Notes: a model not told the origin generated them from the sequence alone. A stretch of 64,000 nt of DNA from Polaribacter sp. Z022 (GCF_023555495.1 NZ_JALCZO010000008.1:53542-117541), one strand, 5' to 3'. Shown: positions 53,395-61,600, counted from the first letter of the stretch. A program made the numbers and translations.

Positions 53395-54000
53395 CTAAGG
53401 TTTTACTTTTATAAAATCTTTATGAAAACTATAATTTGTATTATTTACAACTTGCCAATTATAAATAGTAGATAGTTGATAAATCTTAGACAATTCTTCA
53501 AACAACCTTGTTTTTGCTTTTTCTTTTAACGTTGAAATCTCAATAGTTTCTTTAATTTTTTCAATACTTTTTTGATTGATTTTATTCAATTCTTCTTTAG
53601 AAAAACTATTAAACTGACTTTGTTGCAAATCGAAATATTTTATATCTGGAGAAATTGTTATTTCTTGATTTGGTATTTTATTTATAACAATTCTTTTTCC
53701 TATAGAGTCTATTTGAATTTCTAATTTAGATAAATCATAACCAACCTCTACATTAGCATTTATTGTAATAATTGCTTTTTTATCAAAAGATAAATAATCG
53801 TAAAAATATTTTTTTGAATCTGAATAATTATATACTTCAGAAAATGTTCCTTTAGAAACAACAAGTTTACTTAGATTTTTAACCGAGTTTACAACTACTT
53901 TTATTTCTTCTTTTTTATGGTTTGTTTCATTATTATTAAACCAAAATTTAGCCATAAAAAAACTTAATATAAAAACAACAATGTATTTTATTGAACGCAT
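53395..54000 (-). CDS. DUF4230 domain-containing protein
   Basis: 201 aa from the ATG at 54000 (the earlier TTG at 54006 is unlikely). N-terminal signal anchor (about 5-18: VVFILSFFMAKF), then a DUF4230 domain (about 25-195): KLVVSKGTFSEVYNYSD, KAIITINANVEVGYDL, ISPDIKYFDLQQSQFNSFSKEE and a coiled-coil helix EKAKTRLFEELSKIYQL. Function of the family unknown; it resembles membrane-anchored beta-sandwich proteins of the SPFH/prohibitin kind. It converges on the peptide gene. Confidence 0.85.
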   Translation of the reverse strand: MRSIKYIVVFILSFFMAKFWFNNNETNHKKEEIKVVVNSVKNLSKLVVSKGTFSEVYNYSDSKKYFYDYLSFDKKAIITINANVEVGYDLSKLEIQIDSIGKRIVINKIPNQEITISPDIKYFDLQQSQFNSFSKEELNKINQKSIEKIKETIEISTLKEKAKTRLFEELSKIYQLSTIYNWQVVNNTNYSFHKDFIKVKP

Positions 54001-54033
54001 AAACAAGAGTTTAATTTATATTTACTAAAATAA

Positions 54034-54070
54034 ACCAAAAAATCTGTTATAATAAATTATAACAGATTTA
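54034..54070 (-). terminator. Intrinsic terminator for the cysteine-rich protein gene
   Basis: AATCTGTTATAAT (54041-54053) with ATTATAACAGATT (54056-54068); on the minus strand a T-run follows. Confidence 0.75.
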
Positions 54071-54088
54071 AATCTAAAAAGTAAATTC

Positions 54089-54442
54089 TTATAAATGTAA
54101 GGTTGTACAACCAGATTTACATCCAACAAATGGAGCACATACTTTTCCGCAAATTTCTAATGCAATTGGGTCTGTTTTTAAAGTAAGTTTTACCTCTGCT
54201 TTAAAACCTGCTGCTCCACCTCCAATTGTTATAGAAGGATGAGATAAACTAAGCGTTCCACTTCCAATTTCTATTCCCATTAAATAAACGGTTACTTTTA
54301 CTGCATCTCCTTGTACATCTGCACATACTTTTAGAGCTCCTAATAATGAAATACAAGCATTTGTTGTTGCTACTTGACCTGCTAAAGTTTCAGGTCCATT
54401 TATGTGCGATAACACATCTTCTTTGTGAATTTTTACTGCCAT
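54089..54442 (-). CDS. Small cysteine-rich protein, 117 aa
   Basis: No signal peptide and no membrane helix, yet six cysteines: two in the first third (NACISL, KVCADV) and four near the end in the pattern CGKVCAPFVGCKSGCTT, the spacing of a disulfide knot or metal site. The middle is beta-rich (VTVYLMGIEIGSGTLSLSHPSITIGGG). Family not recognised. Own promoter (-7 TAGTTTTG at 54470-54477) and terminator, so an independent, probably highly expressed unit of the accessory cluster. Confidence 0.65.
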   Translation of the reverse strand: MAVKIHKEDVLSHINGPETLAGQVATTNACISLLGALKVCADVQGDAVKVTVYLMGIEIGSGTLSLSHPSITIGGGAAGFKAEVKLTLKTDPIALEICGKVCAPFVGCKSGCTTLHL

Positions 54443-54469
54443 TATAATAAGTTTTAGTTAATAACACTT

Positions 54470-54514
54470 CAAAACTAAAACTATAAACACTTAAAATTCA
54501 GAGTAATAAACCCC
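54470..54514 (-). promoter_or_regulatory. Promoter with GTAATAAACCCC site
   Basis: -7 box TAGTTTTG on the minus strand (54470-54477). The sequence GTAATAAACCCC lies on the plus strand at 54503-54514, 25 bp upstream of the -7 box, a spacing close to copy B at 50093 but in the opposite orientation. Confidence 0.4.
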
Positions 54515-54573
54515 AATTACAAAATCAAGACGTTATACTTAAGTAAAAATACTGGTTTAAAAAAAGAGGTAGA

Positions 54574-55185
54574 TTATACTTTATCTTCCTTTGGAAAAGC
54601 ATAATTGCTATAAATAAAAAGCAAAGCTACACCAACACTTATAAAAGCATCTGCAGGATTAAAAATGTATTGAAAGAAAGTAAACTCATTACCACCAACA
54701 AAAGGAATCCATTCTGGTAAAATAGCATTTTCTATAAATGGAAAGTAAAACATATCAACTACTTTTCCTTGAAAGATTTCTCCATAAGGATTCTCTGAAA
54801 AAAGTGTAGCTACTTTATGATTAGAGTTGTCAAAAATAATTCCATAAAAAATAGAATCTAAAATATTACCAATTGCTCCAGAAATTATAAGTGCAATAGC
54901 CACAATTACTCCATTATGATTTTTCTTTTTAATATTTTTAAACATCCAAAAAATCATTACTGGCACTGCAAATAACCTAAAAAAAGTTAAAAATAGTTTC
55001 CCTATTTTTCCACCAAACTCAAAGCCCATTGCCATTCCATTATTCTCTACAAAATGAATTTTAAACCAATCAAAAACTACAACTTCTTCTCCTAAGATAA
55101 AATGAGTTTTTACATAAATTTTAATAACCTGATCTAAAATAATTGCTATTAAAATGGTAAGAATTGCAAGATACTTTTTTGACAT
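54574..55185 (-). CDS. lspA: Lipoprotein signal peptidase
   Basis: Cleaves lipoprotein signal peptides in the inner membrane. 203 aa from the ATG at 55185; the TTG at 55206 overlaps the -7 box. Four membrane helices. Catalytic aspartates are in GAIGNILDSI and FNPADAFI. Between them lies an insertion of about 40 residues (FSENPYGEIFQGKVVDMFYF...), which makes it longer than the usual 160-170 aa; this is common in Bacteroidetes and not a defect. The NGMAMG motif near 54 is also conserved. Confidence 0.92.
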   Translation of the reverse strand: MSKKYLAILTILIAIILDQVIKIYVKTHFILGEEVVVFDWFKIHFVENNGMAMGFEFGGKIGKLFLTFFRLFAVPVMIFWMFKNIKKKNHNGVIVAIALIISGAIGNILDSIFYGIIFDNSNHKVATLFSENPYGEIFQGKVVDMFYFPFIENAILPEWIPFVGGNEFTFFQYIFNPADAFISVGVALLFIYSNYAFPKEDKV

Positions 55186-55205
55186 TTTCAAATAATTTGT
55201 GCGCA

Positions 55206-55213
55206 CAAAAATA
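55206..55213 (-). promoter_or_regulatory. -7 box of lspA
   Basis: TATTTTTG on the minus strand, 20 bp upstream of the ATG at 55185. Confidence 0.5.
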
Positions 55214-55228
55214 ACAATATTATTGTGT

Positions 55229-55873
55229 TTATTGGTTTGTTAAGAAAATATTAGCAGTTATAGTAGAAATTGTAAGCTCTTTATCAAAATTTATCTTATA
55301 ATTTTTAAAAGACTTTTTGTGTAAAACGTTATCTATATTAATTTTACCTTTATTAGAAGTTAAATTAATTTTTGCATTATTAACCTCTGCATAAACGTTA
55401 CCAGAATAGAGTTGTAATGTAGTATTTGCGTTTAATGTATTTAGTTTTACAATTCCGTTTTCTATATATATTGCCAACTCATTTTTAATATTTTCAGATT
55501 CTATATCTATAGTTTCTCCAAATATAAATAGTTTTTTATTTTTTGGCACTTTTACTATAGCTGTTGCTCTTTGTAATCTCTTAGTAATAAATTTTCTAAA
55601 AATAATTTCTCTTGTTTCAGTTCCTTCAAAATGAAATTTTATATCTAATTCTTTTGGTTTATTTTCTATTAAAATTAATTGTTCATCATAACTTTCTGCA
55701 TACAAATAAACCTCTACAAAATCTGAATTTGAATTTTCTAAAATTATATTATCTAAACCTTCTGTATAAATATTTATATCGTTAGCAAGTGTTTCAATTT
55801 TTTTTAGCGCTTTCTTTTGCGATAAAATCACAGTAGAAAATAAACAAAATAAAAGGATAAAACTTTTTTTCAT
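55229..55873 (-). CDS. Hypothetical secreted beta-rich protein, 214 aa
   Basis: Signal peptide 1-18 (TVILSQ). The mature chain is a series of short strands with turns (DFVEVYLYAES, IVKVPKNKKLFIFGETIDIES, LNTLNANTTLQLYSGNVYAEVNNAKINLTSNKGKINI), the look of a DUF4097-type single-stranded beta-helix. Likely periplasmic or on the outer membrane. It lies between dksA-like and lspA on the same strand, but a terminator separates it from the former. Confidence 0.72.
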   Translation of the reverse strand: MKKSFILLFCLFSTVILSQKKALKKIETLANDINIYTEGLDNIILENSNSDFVEVYLYAESYDEQLILIENKPKELDIKFHFEGTETREIIFRKFITKRLQRATAIVKVPKNKKLFIFGETIDIESENIKNELAIYIENGIVKLNTLNANTTLQLYSGNVYAEVNNAKINLTSNKGKINIDNVLHKKSFKNYKINFDKELTISTITANIFLTNQ

Positions 55874-55877
55874 TAAA

Positions 55878-55904
55878 CAAAAAAAGCTTCTTTACAGAAG
55901 CTTT
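55878..55904 (-). terminator. Intrinsic terminator after the DksA-like gene
   Basis: AGCTTCT (55885-55891), loop TTAC, AGAAGCT (55896-55902); on the minus strand a seven-T run follows the stem. Confidence 0.8.
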
Positions 55905-55924
55905 TAATTTAAAATATTATAAAA

Positions 55925-56302
55925 TTATTGTTTGCGTTTTGCTTCAATACTTAAAGTAGCATGAGGTACAAGTCTTAAACGTTCTTTTTGAATAAGTTTA
56001 CCTAATACTCTACAAACACCATAAGTACCGTTTTCAATTCTTAACAACGCATTATTTAAGTCTCTAATAAACTTTTCTTGTCTTATAGCTAATTGTACGT
56101 TTGCTTCTTTGTTCATTACTTCAGAACCTTCATCAAAAGATTTAAATGAATGTGATGTATCTTCAGTACCATTATTAGCATCGTTTTTATAAGCAGATTT
56201 TAAATAAGCTAAATCTTCTTCTGCTCTTGCTTTTTTCTTAAGAATAATTTCTTTAAACTCTTGTAAGTCTTCTTCTGAATATTTTAATTTTACGTCTGAC
56301 AT
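55925..56302 (-). CDS. DksA/TraR-family protein with degenerate zinc finger
   Basis: 125 aa, coiled-coil head (about 10-95, with EVMNKEANVQLAIRQ) and a C-terminal finger. The normal CxxC...CxxC is reduced to one cysteine: GTYGVCRVLGKLIQKERLRLVPHATLS. Other residues of the Bacteroidetes DksA-like signature are intact. A ppGpp-linked transcription role is expected from the family, but metal binding is doubtful. Five base pairs after ileS, probably cotranscribed; a terminator follows. Confidence 0.88.
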   Translation of the reverse strand: MSDVKLKYSEEDLQEFKEIILKKKARAEEDLAYLKSAYKNDANNGTEDTSHSFKSFDEGSEVMNKEANVQLAIRQEKFIRDLNNALLRIENGTYGVCRVLGKLIQKERLRLVPHATLSIEAKRKQ

Positions 56303-56307
56303 AAATC

Positions 56308-59300
56308 TTACATTTTTTCGATTAATATTTTACTTTTAATGGTATCAAACTCAATTTCTGTACCATTTTCTAACTCATCAACAAAAACCAATTCATTGGT
56401 TAATGTTTCACTCATGATGTAGTCTTTATTATCAGTAATAGATTTCTGTAAGTTTTCAAAATTTAAAACCGTTAACTTTATTCTGTCTGTTACTTCTAAA
56501 CCTGTGTCTTTACGTGCATTCTGAATTCTGTTTACCAATTCTCTGGCAACTCCTTCTTTACGTAATTCTTCAGTTATTGTAACATCTAAAGCAACTGTTA
56601 ACGCTCCTTCATTAGCAACTAACCATCCTTCTATATCTTTAGATGATATCTCTACATCTGTGAGTTCTAAAGTAATATTTTTTCCATTAATTTCAAGAAT
56701 AATGTTGCCAACTTTTTCAATTTTGTTAATATCTTCTTGGTTAAACTCTTTTACTGCTGCTGCTATAAAACGCATATCTTTTCCAAACTTTGGTCCTAAT
56801 GTTTTAAAATTAGGTTTTATTTGTTTGATTAAAATATCTGAAGCATCATCTAAAATTTGAATTTCTTTAATATTAACTTCATTTTTAATTAAATCTGCAA
56901 CCGCTAAAATCTCTTCCTTTTGTTGCTCATTATCAACAGGAATCATAATTTTTTGTAATGGTTGGCGCACTTTTATTTTTTCTTTAGCTCTAAGTGATAA
57001 CACTAAAGAAGATATTGTTTGTGCATTTTCCATTTTACGTTCTAAGCTTTTATCTACAAAACTAGCATCGTATTTTGGGAAATCTGATAAGTGAATACTT
57101 TCTGACGTTTCTTTACCTGTTACAGAGTTTAAGTCTTGGTACAATTTATCCATAAAAAACGGAGCAATTGGTGCACTTAACTTTGCAATAGTTTCCATAC
57201 AAGTGTATAACGTTTGGTATGCAGAAATTTTATCTGTTTGATAATCTCCTTTCCAAAAACGTCTTCTACTTAAACGTACAAACCAGTTACTTACATAATC
57301 TTGTGTAAAATCTGATATGGCTCTTGCAGCTCTTGTAGGTTCATATTCTGCATAGAATTTATCTACTTTATGAATTAAAGTATGTAATTCTGATAAAATC
57401 CATCTGTCTAACTCAGGTCTTTCTTCTAAAGCTACATCTGCTTCCTTATAAGTAAAACCATCTAAGTTTGTATACAAAGAGAAAAATGAATACGTATTGT
57501 ATAAAGTTCCAAAAAACTTACGTTTTACTTCTTCAATTCCATCTAAATCAAATTTTAAATTGTCCCAAGGATTTGCATTAGAAATCATGTACCAACGAGT
57601 TGCATCTGCCCCATAAGTTGATAATGTTGTAAACGGATCTGTAGCATTACCTAAACGCTTAGACATTTTATGTCCGTTTTTATCTAACACTAAACCATTA
57701 GAAACTACATTTTTATAGGCAACAGAGTCAAATACCATTGTTGCAATTGCATGTAACGTATAAAACCAACCACGTGTTTGATCTACTCCTTCTGCAATAA
57801 AATCTGCAGGAAAAGATTCGTTTCCATCAATTTTGTTTTTATTTTCAAACGGATAATGCCATTGTGCATAAGGCATAGAACCAGAATCGAACCAAACATC
57901 AATTAAATCGCTTTCACGTTTCATTGGTTGCCCTGAAGCTGAAACTAAAGTAATTTGATCTACAATATTTTTATGTAAGTCTAACTTTGCATAATTATTT
58001 TCAGAGTTGTTACCAACTTCAAAATCTGCAAAAATATCTTCTGCTAAAACTCCAGCTTCTACAGCTTTTGCCATTTCTTGCTTTAATTCTTCTACAGAAC
58101 CAATACAAATTTCTTCTTTACCATCTTCTGTTCTCCAAATTGGTAATGGAATTCCCCAATAACGAGAACGTGATAAATTCCAATCGTTTGCATTTGCTAA
58201 CCAGTTTCCAAAACGACCAGTACCTGTAGATTCTGGTTTCCAGTTTATGGTTTTGTTTAAAGAATGCATTCTGTCTTTAACATCAGTTATTTTAATAAAC
58301 CAAGAATCTAATGGATAGTATAATATTGGTTTATCTGTTCTCCAACAATTTGGATAACTGTGTTTGTATTTTTCTACCTTAAAGGCTTTATTTTCTGTTT
58401 TTAATTTAATAGCTAACTCAACATCTATAGATCTGTCTGGAGCTTCACCATCTTCATAATATTCGTTCTTTACGTATTTACCTGCAAACTCACCCATTTC
58501 TGGTCTAAATTTACCTTGTAAATCTACTAAAGGAACTAAATTATCGTTTTCATCTTTTACCAACATTGGTGGCACTTCTGGTGTTGCTTGTTTTGCAACC
58601 AAAGCATCATCTGCCCCAAAAGTTGGTGCTGTATGTACAATACCTGTTCCATCTTCTGTAGTAACAAAATCTCCAGAAATTACTCTAAAAGCATCTTGAG
58701 GATTGTCATTTGGTAAACAGTAATCTAATAGTTGTTCGTATTTAATACCTACTAAATCTTTACCAACAAACTCTTTTATAACGTGATAAGGAATCTTTTT
58801 ATCACCTGCATTATAAGAACTTAATTCTTCTGAAGTTTCTACCTGTACATTGTTTTTTCCAGCAAATTGCTTTCCTACTAAATTTTTAGCTAAAACAACT
58901 TTTATAGGTTCAAAAGTATATTGATTAAAAGTTTCTACTAAAACATAATCAATTTTTGGTCCAACAGTTAATGCTGTATTACTTGGCAATGTCCAAGGAG
59001 TAGTTGTCCAAGCTATAAAATATACTGTTCCTTCGTTTTGTAAAAAATCTGGTAATGTATTTTCTATTGCTTTAAATTGAGCAACTACAGTTGTATCTGT
59101 TACATCTTGGTAAGTTCCTGGTTGATTTAACTCGTGAGAACTTAAACCTGTACCTGCCTTTGGCGAATAAGGTTGTATTGTATACCCTTTGTAAATTAAT
59201 TCTTTATTATAAATCTGTTTTAAAAGCCACCAAACAGACTCCATATATTTTGGTTCGTAAGTAATATATGGATCATCCATATCTACCCAATAACCCATTT

Positions 59301-59715
59301 TCTGGGTTAAATCGTTCCAAATATCTGTATAACGCATTACAGCTTTTCTACAAGCAGCGTTATAATCTTCTACAGAAATCTTTTTACCAATATCTTCTTT
59401 GGTAATTCCTAATTCTTTCTCAACACCTAATTCTATTGGCAAACCATGAGTATCCCAACCAGCTTTACGCTTAACTTGGTAACCTTTCATTGTTTTATAA
59501 CGAGGAAAAATATCTTTAATAGCTCTTGCTAAAACATGGTGAACTCCAGGAAGTCCGTTTGCAGAAGGAGGTCCTTCAAAAAACACAAAAGGCTCTGCAT
59601 TTTCTCTTGAGGTTACACTCTTTTCAAATATGTTGTTTTCTTGCCAATAATTAAGAATTTCTTCTGCAACTTTTGGTAAGTCAAGTCCTTTATATTCAGG
59701 AAATTTAGCTTTCAT
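56308..59715 (-). CDS. ileS: Isoleucine--tRNA ligase, eukaryote-like (IleRS2) with GVHH signature
   Basis: Charges tRNA-Ile. 1135 aa, long for a bacterial enzyme, and of the IleRS2 type by its C-terminal region without the zinc finger. The class I signature at residues 57-60 reads GVHH (context NGLPGVHHVL) instead of HxGH; KMSKR is present (GHKMSKRLGN). Editing domain near 200-400 (FIAWTTTPWTLPSNTAL), anticodon-binding domain around 740-900. The GxHH form is known in some IleRS2 with extreme mupirocin resistance. Upstream of the DksA-like gene with a 5-bp gap. Confidence 0.95.
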   Translation of the reverse strand: MKAKFPEYKGLDLPKVAEEILNYWQENNIFEKSVTSRENAEPFVFFEGPPSANGLPGVHHVLARAIKDIFPRYKTMKGYQVKRKAGWDTHGLPIELGVEKELGITKEDIGKKISVEDYNAACRKAVMRYTDIWNDLTQKMGYWVDMDDPYITYEPKYMESVWWLLKQIYNKELIYKGYTIQPYSPKAGTGLSSHELNQPGTYQDVTDTTVVAQFKAIENTLPDFLQNEGTVYFIAWTTTPWTLPSNTALTVGPKIDYVLVETFNQYTFEPIKVVLAKNLVGKQFAGKNNVQVETSEELSSYNAGDKKIPYHVIKEFVGKDLVGIKYEQLLDYCLPNDNPQDAFRVISGDFVTTEDGTGIVHTAPTFGADDALVAKQATPEVPPMLVKDENDNLVPLVDLQGKFRPEMGEFAGKYVKNEYYEDGEAPDRSIDVELAIKLKTENKAFKVEKYKHSYPNCWRTDKPILYYPLDSWFIKITDVKDRMHSLNKTINWKPESTGTGRFGNWLANANDWNLSRSRYWGIPLPIWRTEDGKEEICIGSVEELKQEMAKAVEAGVLAEDIFADFEVGNNSENNYAKLDLHKNIVDQITLVSASGQPMKRESDLIDVWFDSGSMPYAQWHYPFENKNKIDGNESFPADFIAEGVDQTRGWFYTLHAIATMVFDSVAYKNVVSNGLVLDKNGHKMSKRLGNATDPFTTLSTYGADATRWYMISNANPWDNLKFDLDGIEEVKRKFFGTLYNTYSFFSLYTNLDGFTYKEADVALEERPELDRWILSELHTLIHKVDKFYAEYEPTRAARAISDFTQDYVSNWFVRLSRRRFWKGDYQTDKISAYQTLYTCMETIAKLSAPIAPFFMDKLYQDLNSVTGKETSESIHLSDFPKYDASFVDKSLERKMENAQTISSLVLSLRAKEKIKVRQPLQKIMIPVDNEQQKEEILAVADLIKNEVNIKEIQILDDASDILIKQIKPNFKTLGPKFGKDMRFIAAAVKEFNQEDINKIEKVGNIILEINGKNITLELTDVEISSKDIEGWLVANEGALTVALDVTITEELRKEGVARELVNRIQNARKDTGLEVTDRIKLTVLNFENLQKSITDNKDYIMSETLTNELVFVDELENGTEIEFDTIKSKILIEKM

Positions 59716-59780
59716 TTTCTGTCGTTTCTAATAAGATTGCGAAAATACTGATTTTCTTGAAAATGTAGGCTTTTAGAAGC

Positions 59781-59810
59781 AAAAAAAAAGAGGGTTTATA
59801 ACCCTCTTTC
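59781..59810 (-). terminator. Intrinsic terminator of the TerB/DnaJ gene
   Basis: On the minus strand GAAAGAGGGTT ... AACCCTCTTT followed by nine Ts; overlaps the stop codon region of the gene. Confidence 0.8.
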
Positions 59811-60554
59811 ATTTTTTATTTTTTCATACGCAGCTTGAATGCTTTGAAATTTTTCATTTGCACCTTTTAAATGCTCTTCTCCTAAGCCTTGTAATTTATC
59901 TGGATGGTATTTTTTAACCATTTTTCTGTAGGCTTTTTTAACTTCTGAATCTGTGGCAGATTTATTAATTTCTAAAATTTTATATGCATTTTCTGATGCA
60001 TCATAAAACATTGCTTTTATAGACTCGAAATCTCTTTGATTTATATATAAATATCCTGCAATTTTTCTAATATCTTCTACTTCTGCATCTACTACAAATT
60101 CATCTGCTTTTGCAATACCAAATAAGAAATGAATTAATTGTAAACGTGATGCATGAGACATATTTTGTCTAATTTGTATACAAACTTGTCTTGCAGAAAC
60201 TTTGCTTTTAATAATACCACTAAATAGTTGAAAGGCATGATTTGCTCTTTCTTTACCATACATGCTTACAAATTGAGTTCTAACATAATCTAACTCTCTT
60301 TGATCTACTTTTCCATCAGATTTTATAACTATAGATGCTAAAACAAGTAAACTCATTTCAAAATCTCCAGATTGTGTATTTACATGACCTCTAGAATTTT
60401 TAACTCGTTTTTGATATTCTCTACTTTCTTCTTTTAAATCTTCATCTGAAAAACCATCTACAAAACTACCAATTGCAAAACCAATTGCTGCTCCTATTGG
60501 ACCTCCAAGACTAAAACCTAAACCAGCACCTAACCACTTGGTAAAATTTCCCAT
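59796..60554 (-). CDS. TerB-like and DnaJ domain protein (DjlA type)
   Basis: 252 aa. An N-terminal glycine-rich hydrophobic stretch (GAGLGFSLGGPIGAAIGFAIGSF) likely inserts in the inner membrane, followed by a TerB-like helical domain (about 60-170) and a C-terminal J domain (about 187-248) with the HPD motif (KKYHPDKLQ). It should stimulate DnaK ATPase at the membrane. Has a -7 box TAACTTTG on the minus strand at 60574-60581; monocistronic with its own terminator. Confidence 0.9.
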   Translation of the reverse strand: MGNFTKWLGAGLGFSLGGPIGAAIGFAIGSFVDGFSDEDLKEESREYQKRVKNSRGHVNTQSGDFEMSLLVLASIVIKSDGKVDQRELDYVRTQFVSMYGKERANHAFQLFSGIIKSKVSARQVCIQIRQNMSHASRLQLIHFLFGIAKADEFVVDAEVEDIRKIAGYLYINQRDFESIKAMFYDASENAYKILEINKSATDSEVKKAYRKMVKKYHPDKLQGLGEEHLKGANEKFQSIQAAYEKIKNERGL

Positions 60555-60573
60555 ATATATTTTTTTAAACGAG

Positions 60574-60581
60574 CAAAGTTA
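60574..60581 (-). promoter_or_regulatory. -7 box of the TerB/DnaJ gene
   Basis: TAACTTTG on the minus strand, 20 bp before the ATG at 60554. Confidence 0.6.
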
Positions 60582-60630
60582 CAAAGTTTCATAGTTAGAG
60601 AAATCTTAATTTTTTTAAATTTATTGATTT

Positions 60631-60760
60631 TGCATGAAGGATTGAAGCATTTGTTTGAGCTCTTTTTTGAAGAATGAAAAAAAAAGCGAGTGCTGAAAGC
60701 CTGACGATTTTTAAAGAAAATGCAGTGAAACGAAATTTTTCTTTAAAAATGGGCATGCCC
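60631..60760. repeat. Structured intergenic repeat element of flavobacterial type
   Basis: Gap without genes. It opens with GGATTGAAGCATTTG and continues through GCGAGTGCTGAAAGCCTGACG to a long hairpin, ATTTTTAAAGAAAA (60707-60720) with TTTTCTTTAAAAAT (60737-60750), loop 16 bases, and ends with the 10-bp palindrome GGGCATGCCC (60751-60760). From memory, intergenic elements with these modules recur in Flavobacteriia; I could not search. No open frame of merit. Confidence 0.55.
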
Positions 60761-60817
60761 AAATAATGTATATCGATTTTATTGATGTGGCTATTGAAAC
60801 AAGCATTGAATTACATG

Positions 60818-60848
60818 TTGAATTACAGTTGATTTATACTTATATTTG
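60818..60848 (+). promoter_or_regulatory. Promoter of the bacilliredoxin gene
   Basis: -33 TTG at 60818-60820, 20-bp spacer, -7 TATATTTG at 60841-60848, which overlaps the TTG of the longer frame. Confidence 0.7.
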
Positions 60849-60869
60849 CAACTTAAATTATTTGAAATT

Positions 60870-61280
60870 ATGTATCCAGAAGAATTAGTAAAACCAATGC
60901 GTGATGAGTTAATTAACGCAGGTTTTGAAGCATTATATACAAGTGAAGATGTTGAAAACGCAATGTCTAAAGAAGGAACAACTTTAGTTATGGTAAACTC
61001 TGTTTGTGGTTGTGCAGCAGGTACTGCAAGACCAGGTGCTATTGCATCTTTAGGTGCAGATAAAACACCTACAAATTTAACTACTGTTTTTGCAGGTGTA
61101 GAAAAAGAATCTACACAAAAGGCTCGTGAGTTTATGATTCCTTTTCCTCCATCTTCTCCAGCAATTGCTTTATTTAAAGATGGTAATTTAGTGCATATGT
61201 TAGAGCGTCATCATATTGAAGGTAGATCTGCGCAAATGATTGCTCAGAATTTGGCTCAAGCTTATGATGAGTTTTGCTAA
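60870..61280 (+). CDS. Bacilliredoxin (BrxA/BrxB family)
   Basis: 136 aa from the ATG at 60870 (MYPEELVKPMRDEL). DUF1094/YphP fold with the CGC active site (Cys46-Gly-Cys48 in NSVCGCAAGTARP). In Bacillus these proteins reduce bacillithiol-mixed disulfides; a related thiol role in the cytoplasm is likely here. Own promoter and terminator; monocistronic. Confidence 0.93.
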   Translation: MYPEELVKPMRDELINAGFEALYTSEDVENAMSKEGTTLVMVNSVCGCAAGTARPGAIASLGADKTPTNLTTVFAGVEKESTQKAREFMIPFPPSSPAIALFKDGNLVHMLERHHIEGRSAQMIAQNLAQAYDEFC

Positions 61281-61310
61281 ACCTATAACTTTCTAAAGAA
61301 AGAACTTATA

Positions 61311-61338
61311 AATCCATTCTATTTTGAATGGATTTTTT
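61311..61338 (+). terminator. Intrinsic terminator
   Basis: AATCCATTC, loop TATTTT, GAATGGATT, then T-run. It overlaps the ATG at 61328 of a longer reading frame, which is therefore not the start of the next gene. Confidence 0.85.
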
Positions 61339-61360
61339 ATTTTTATTAAAATTTTTAACA

Positions 61361-61600
61361 ATGGCTTCTCAATACTCAAATTACCCTAAAGAATTACTTT
61401 TAAAAAAATTAAAAGCTACCAAAACTAAAGCAATAGCCCATGGTATTGTAGTTGCTTTACTTTTTGTAATTGCTATATACAAATCGTTTACAGAAGGTAT
61501 TTCTTTTAGTTCTTATTTGCCTTTATTTTTTGTGCCTATGCAAGTTATTTTTATGAAAGAGATAAAAAAATTAAAAGAAGAACTTGCTTCTAGAAAATAA
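61361..61600 (+). CDS. Small two-helix membrane protein, 79 aa
   Basis: Starts at the ATG at 61361; the longer frame from 61328 lies in a terminator. Residues 10-25 are basic, two helices follow (about 26-43 and 52-66), and the C-terminus is a charged coil (KEIKKLKEELASRK). Not recognised. The next gene starts 2 bp after its stop, so both are cotranscribed. Confidence 0.7.
   Translation: MASQYSNYPKELLLKKLKATKTKAIAHGIVVALLFVIAIYKSFTEGISFSSYLPLFFVPMQVIFMKEIKKLKEELASRK

Noticed and set aside
61328..61360. ATG at 61328 as start of the 79-aa protein
   Set aside because: It lies within the terminator of the bacilliredoxin gene; the ATG at 61361 is better placed.
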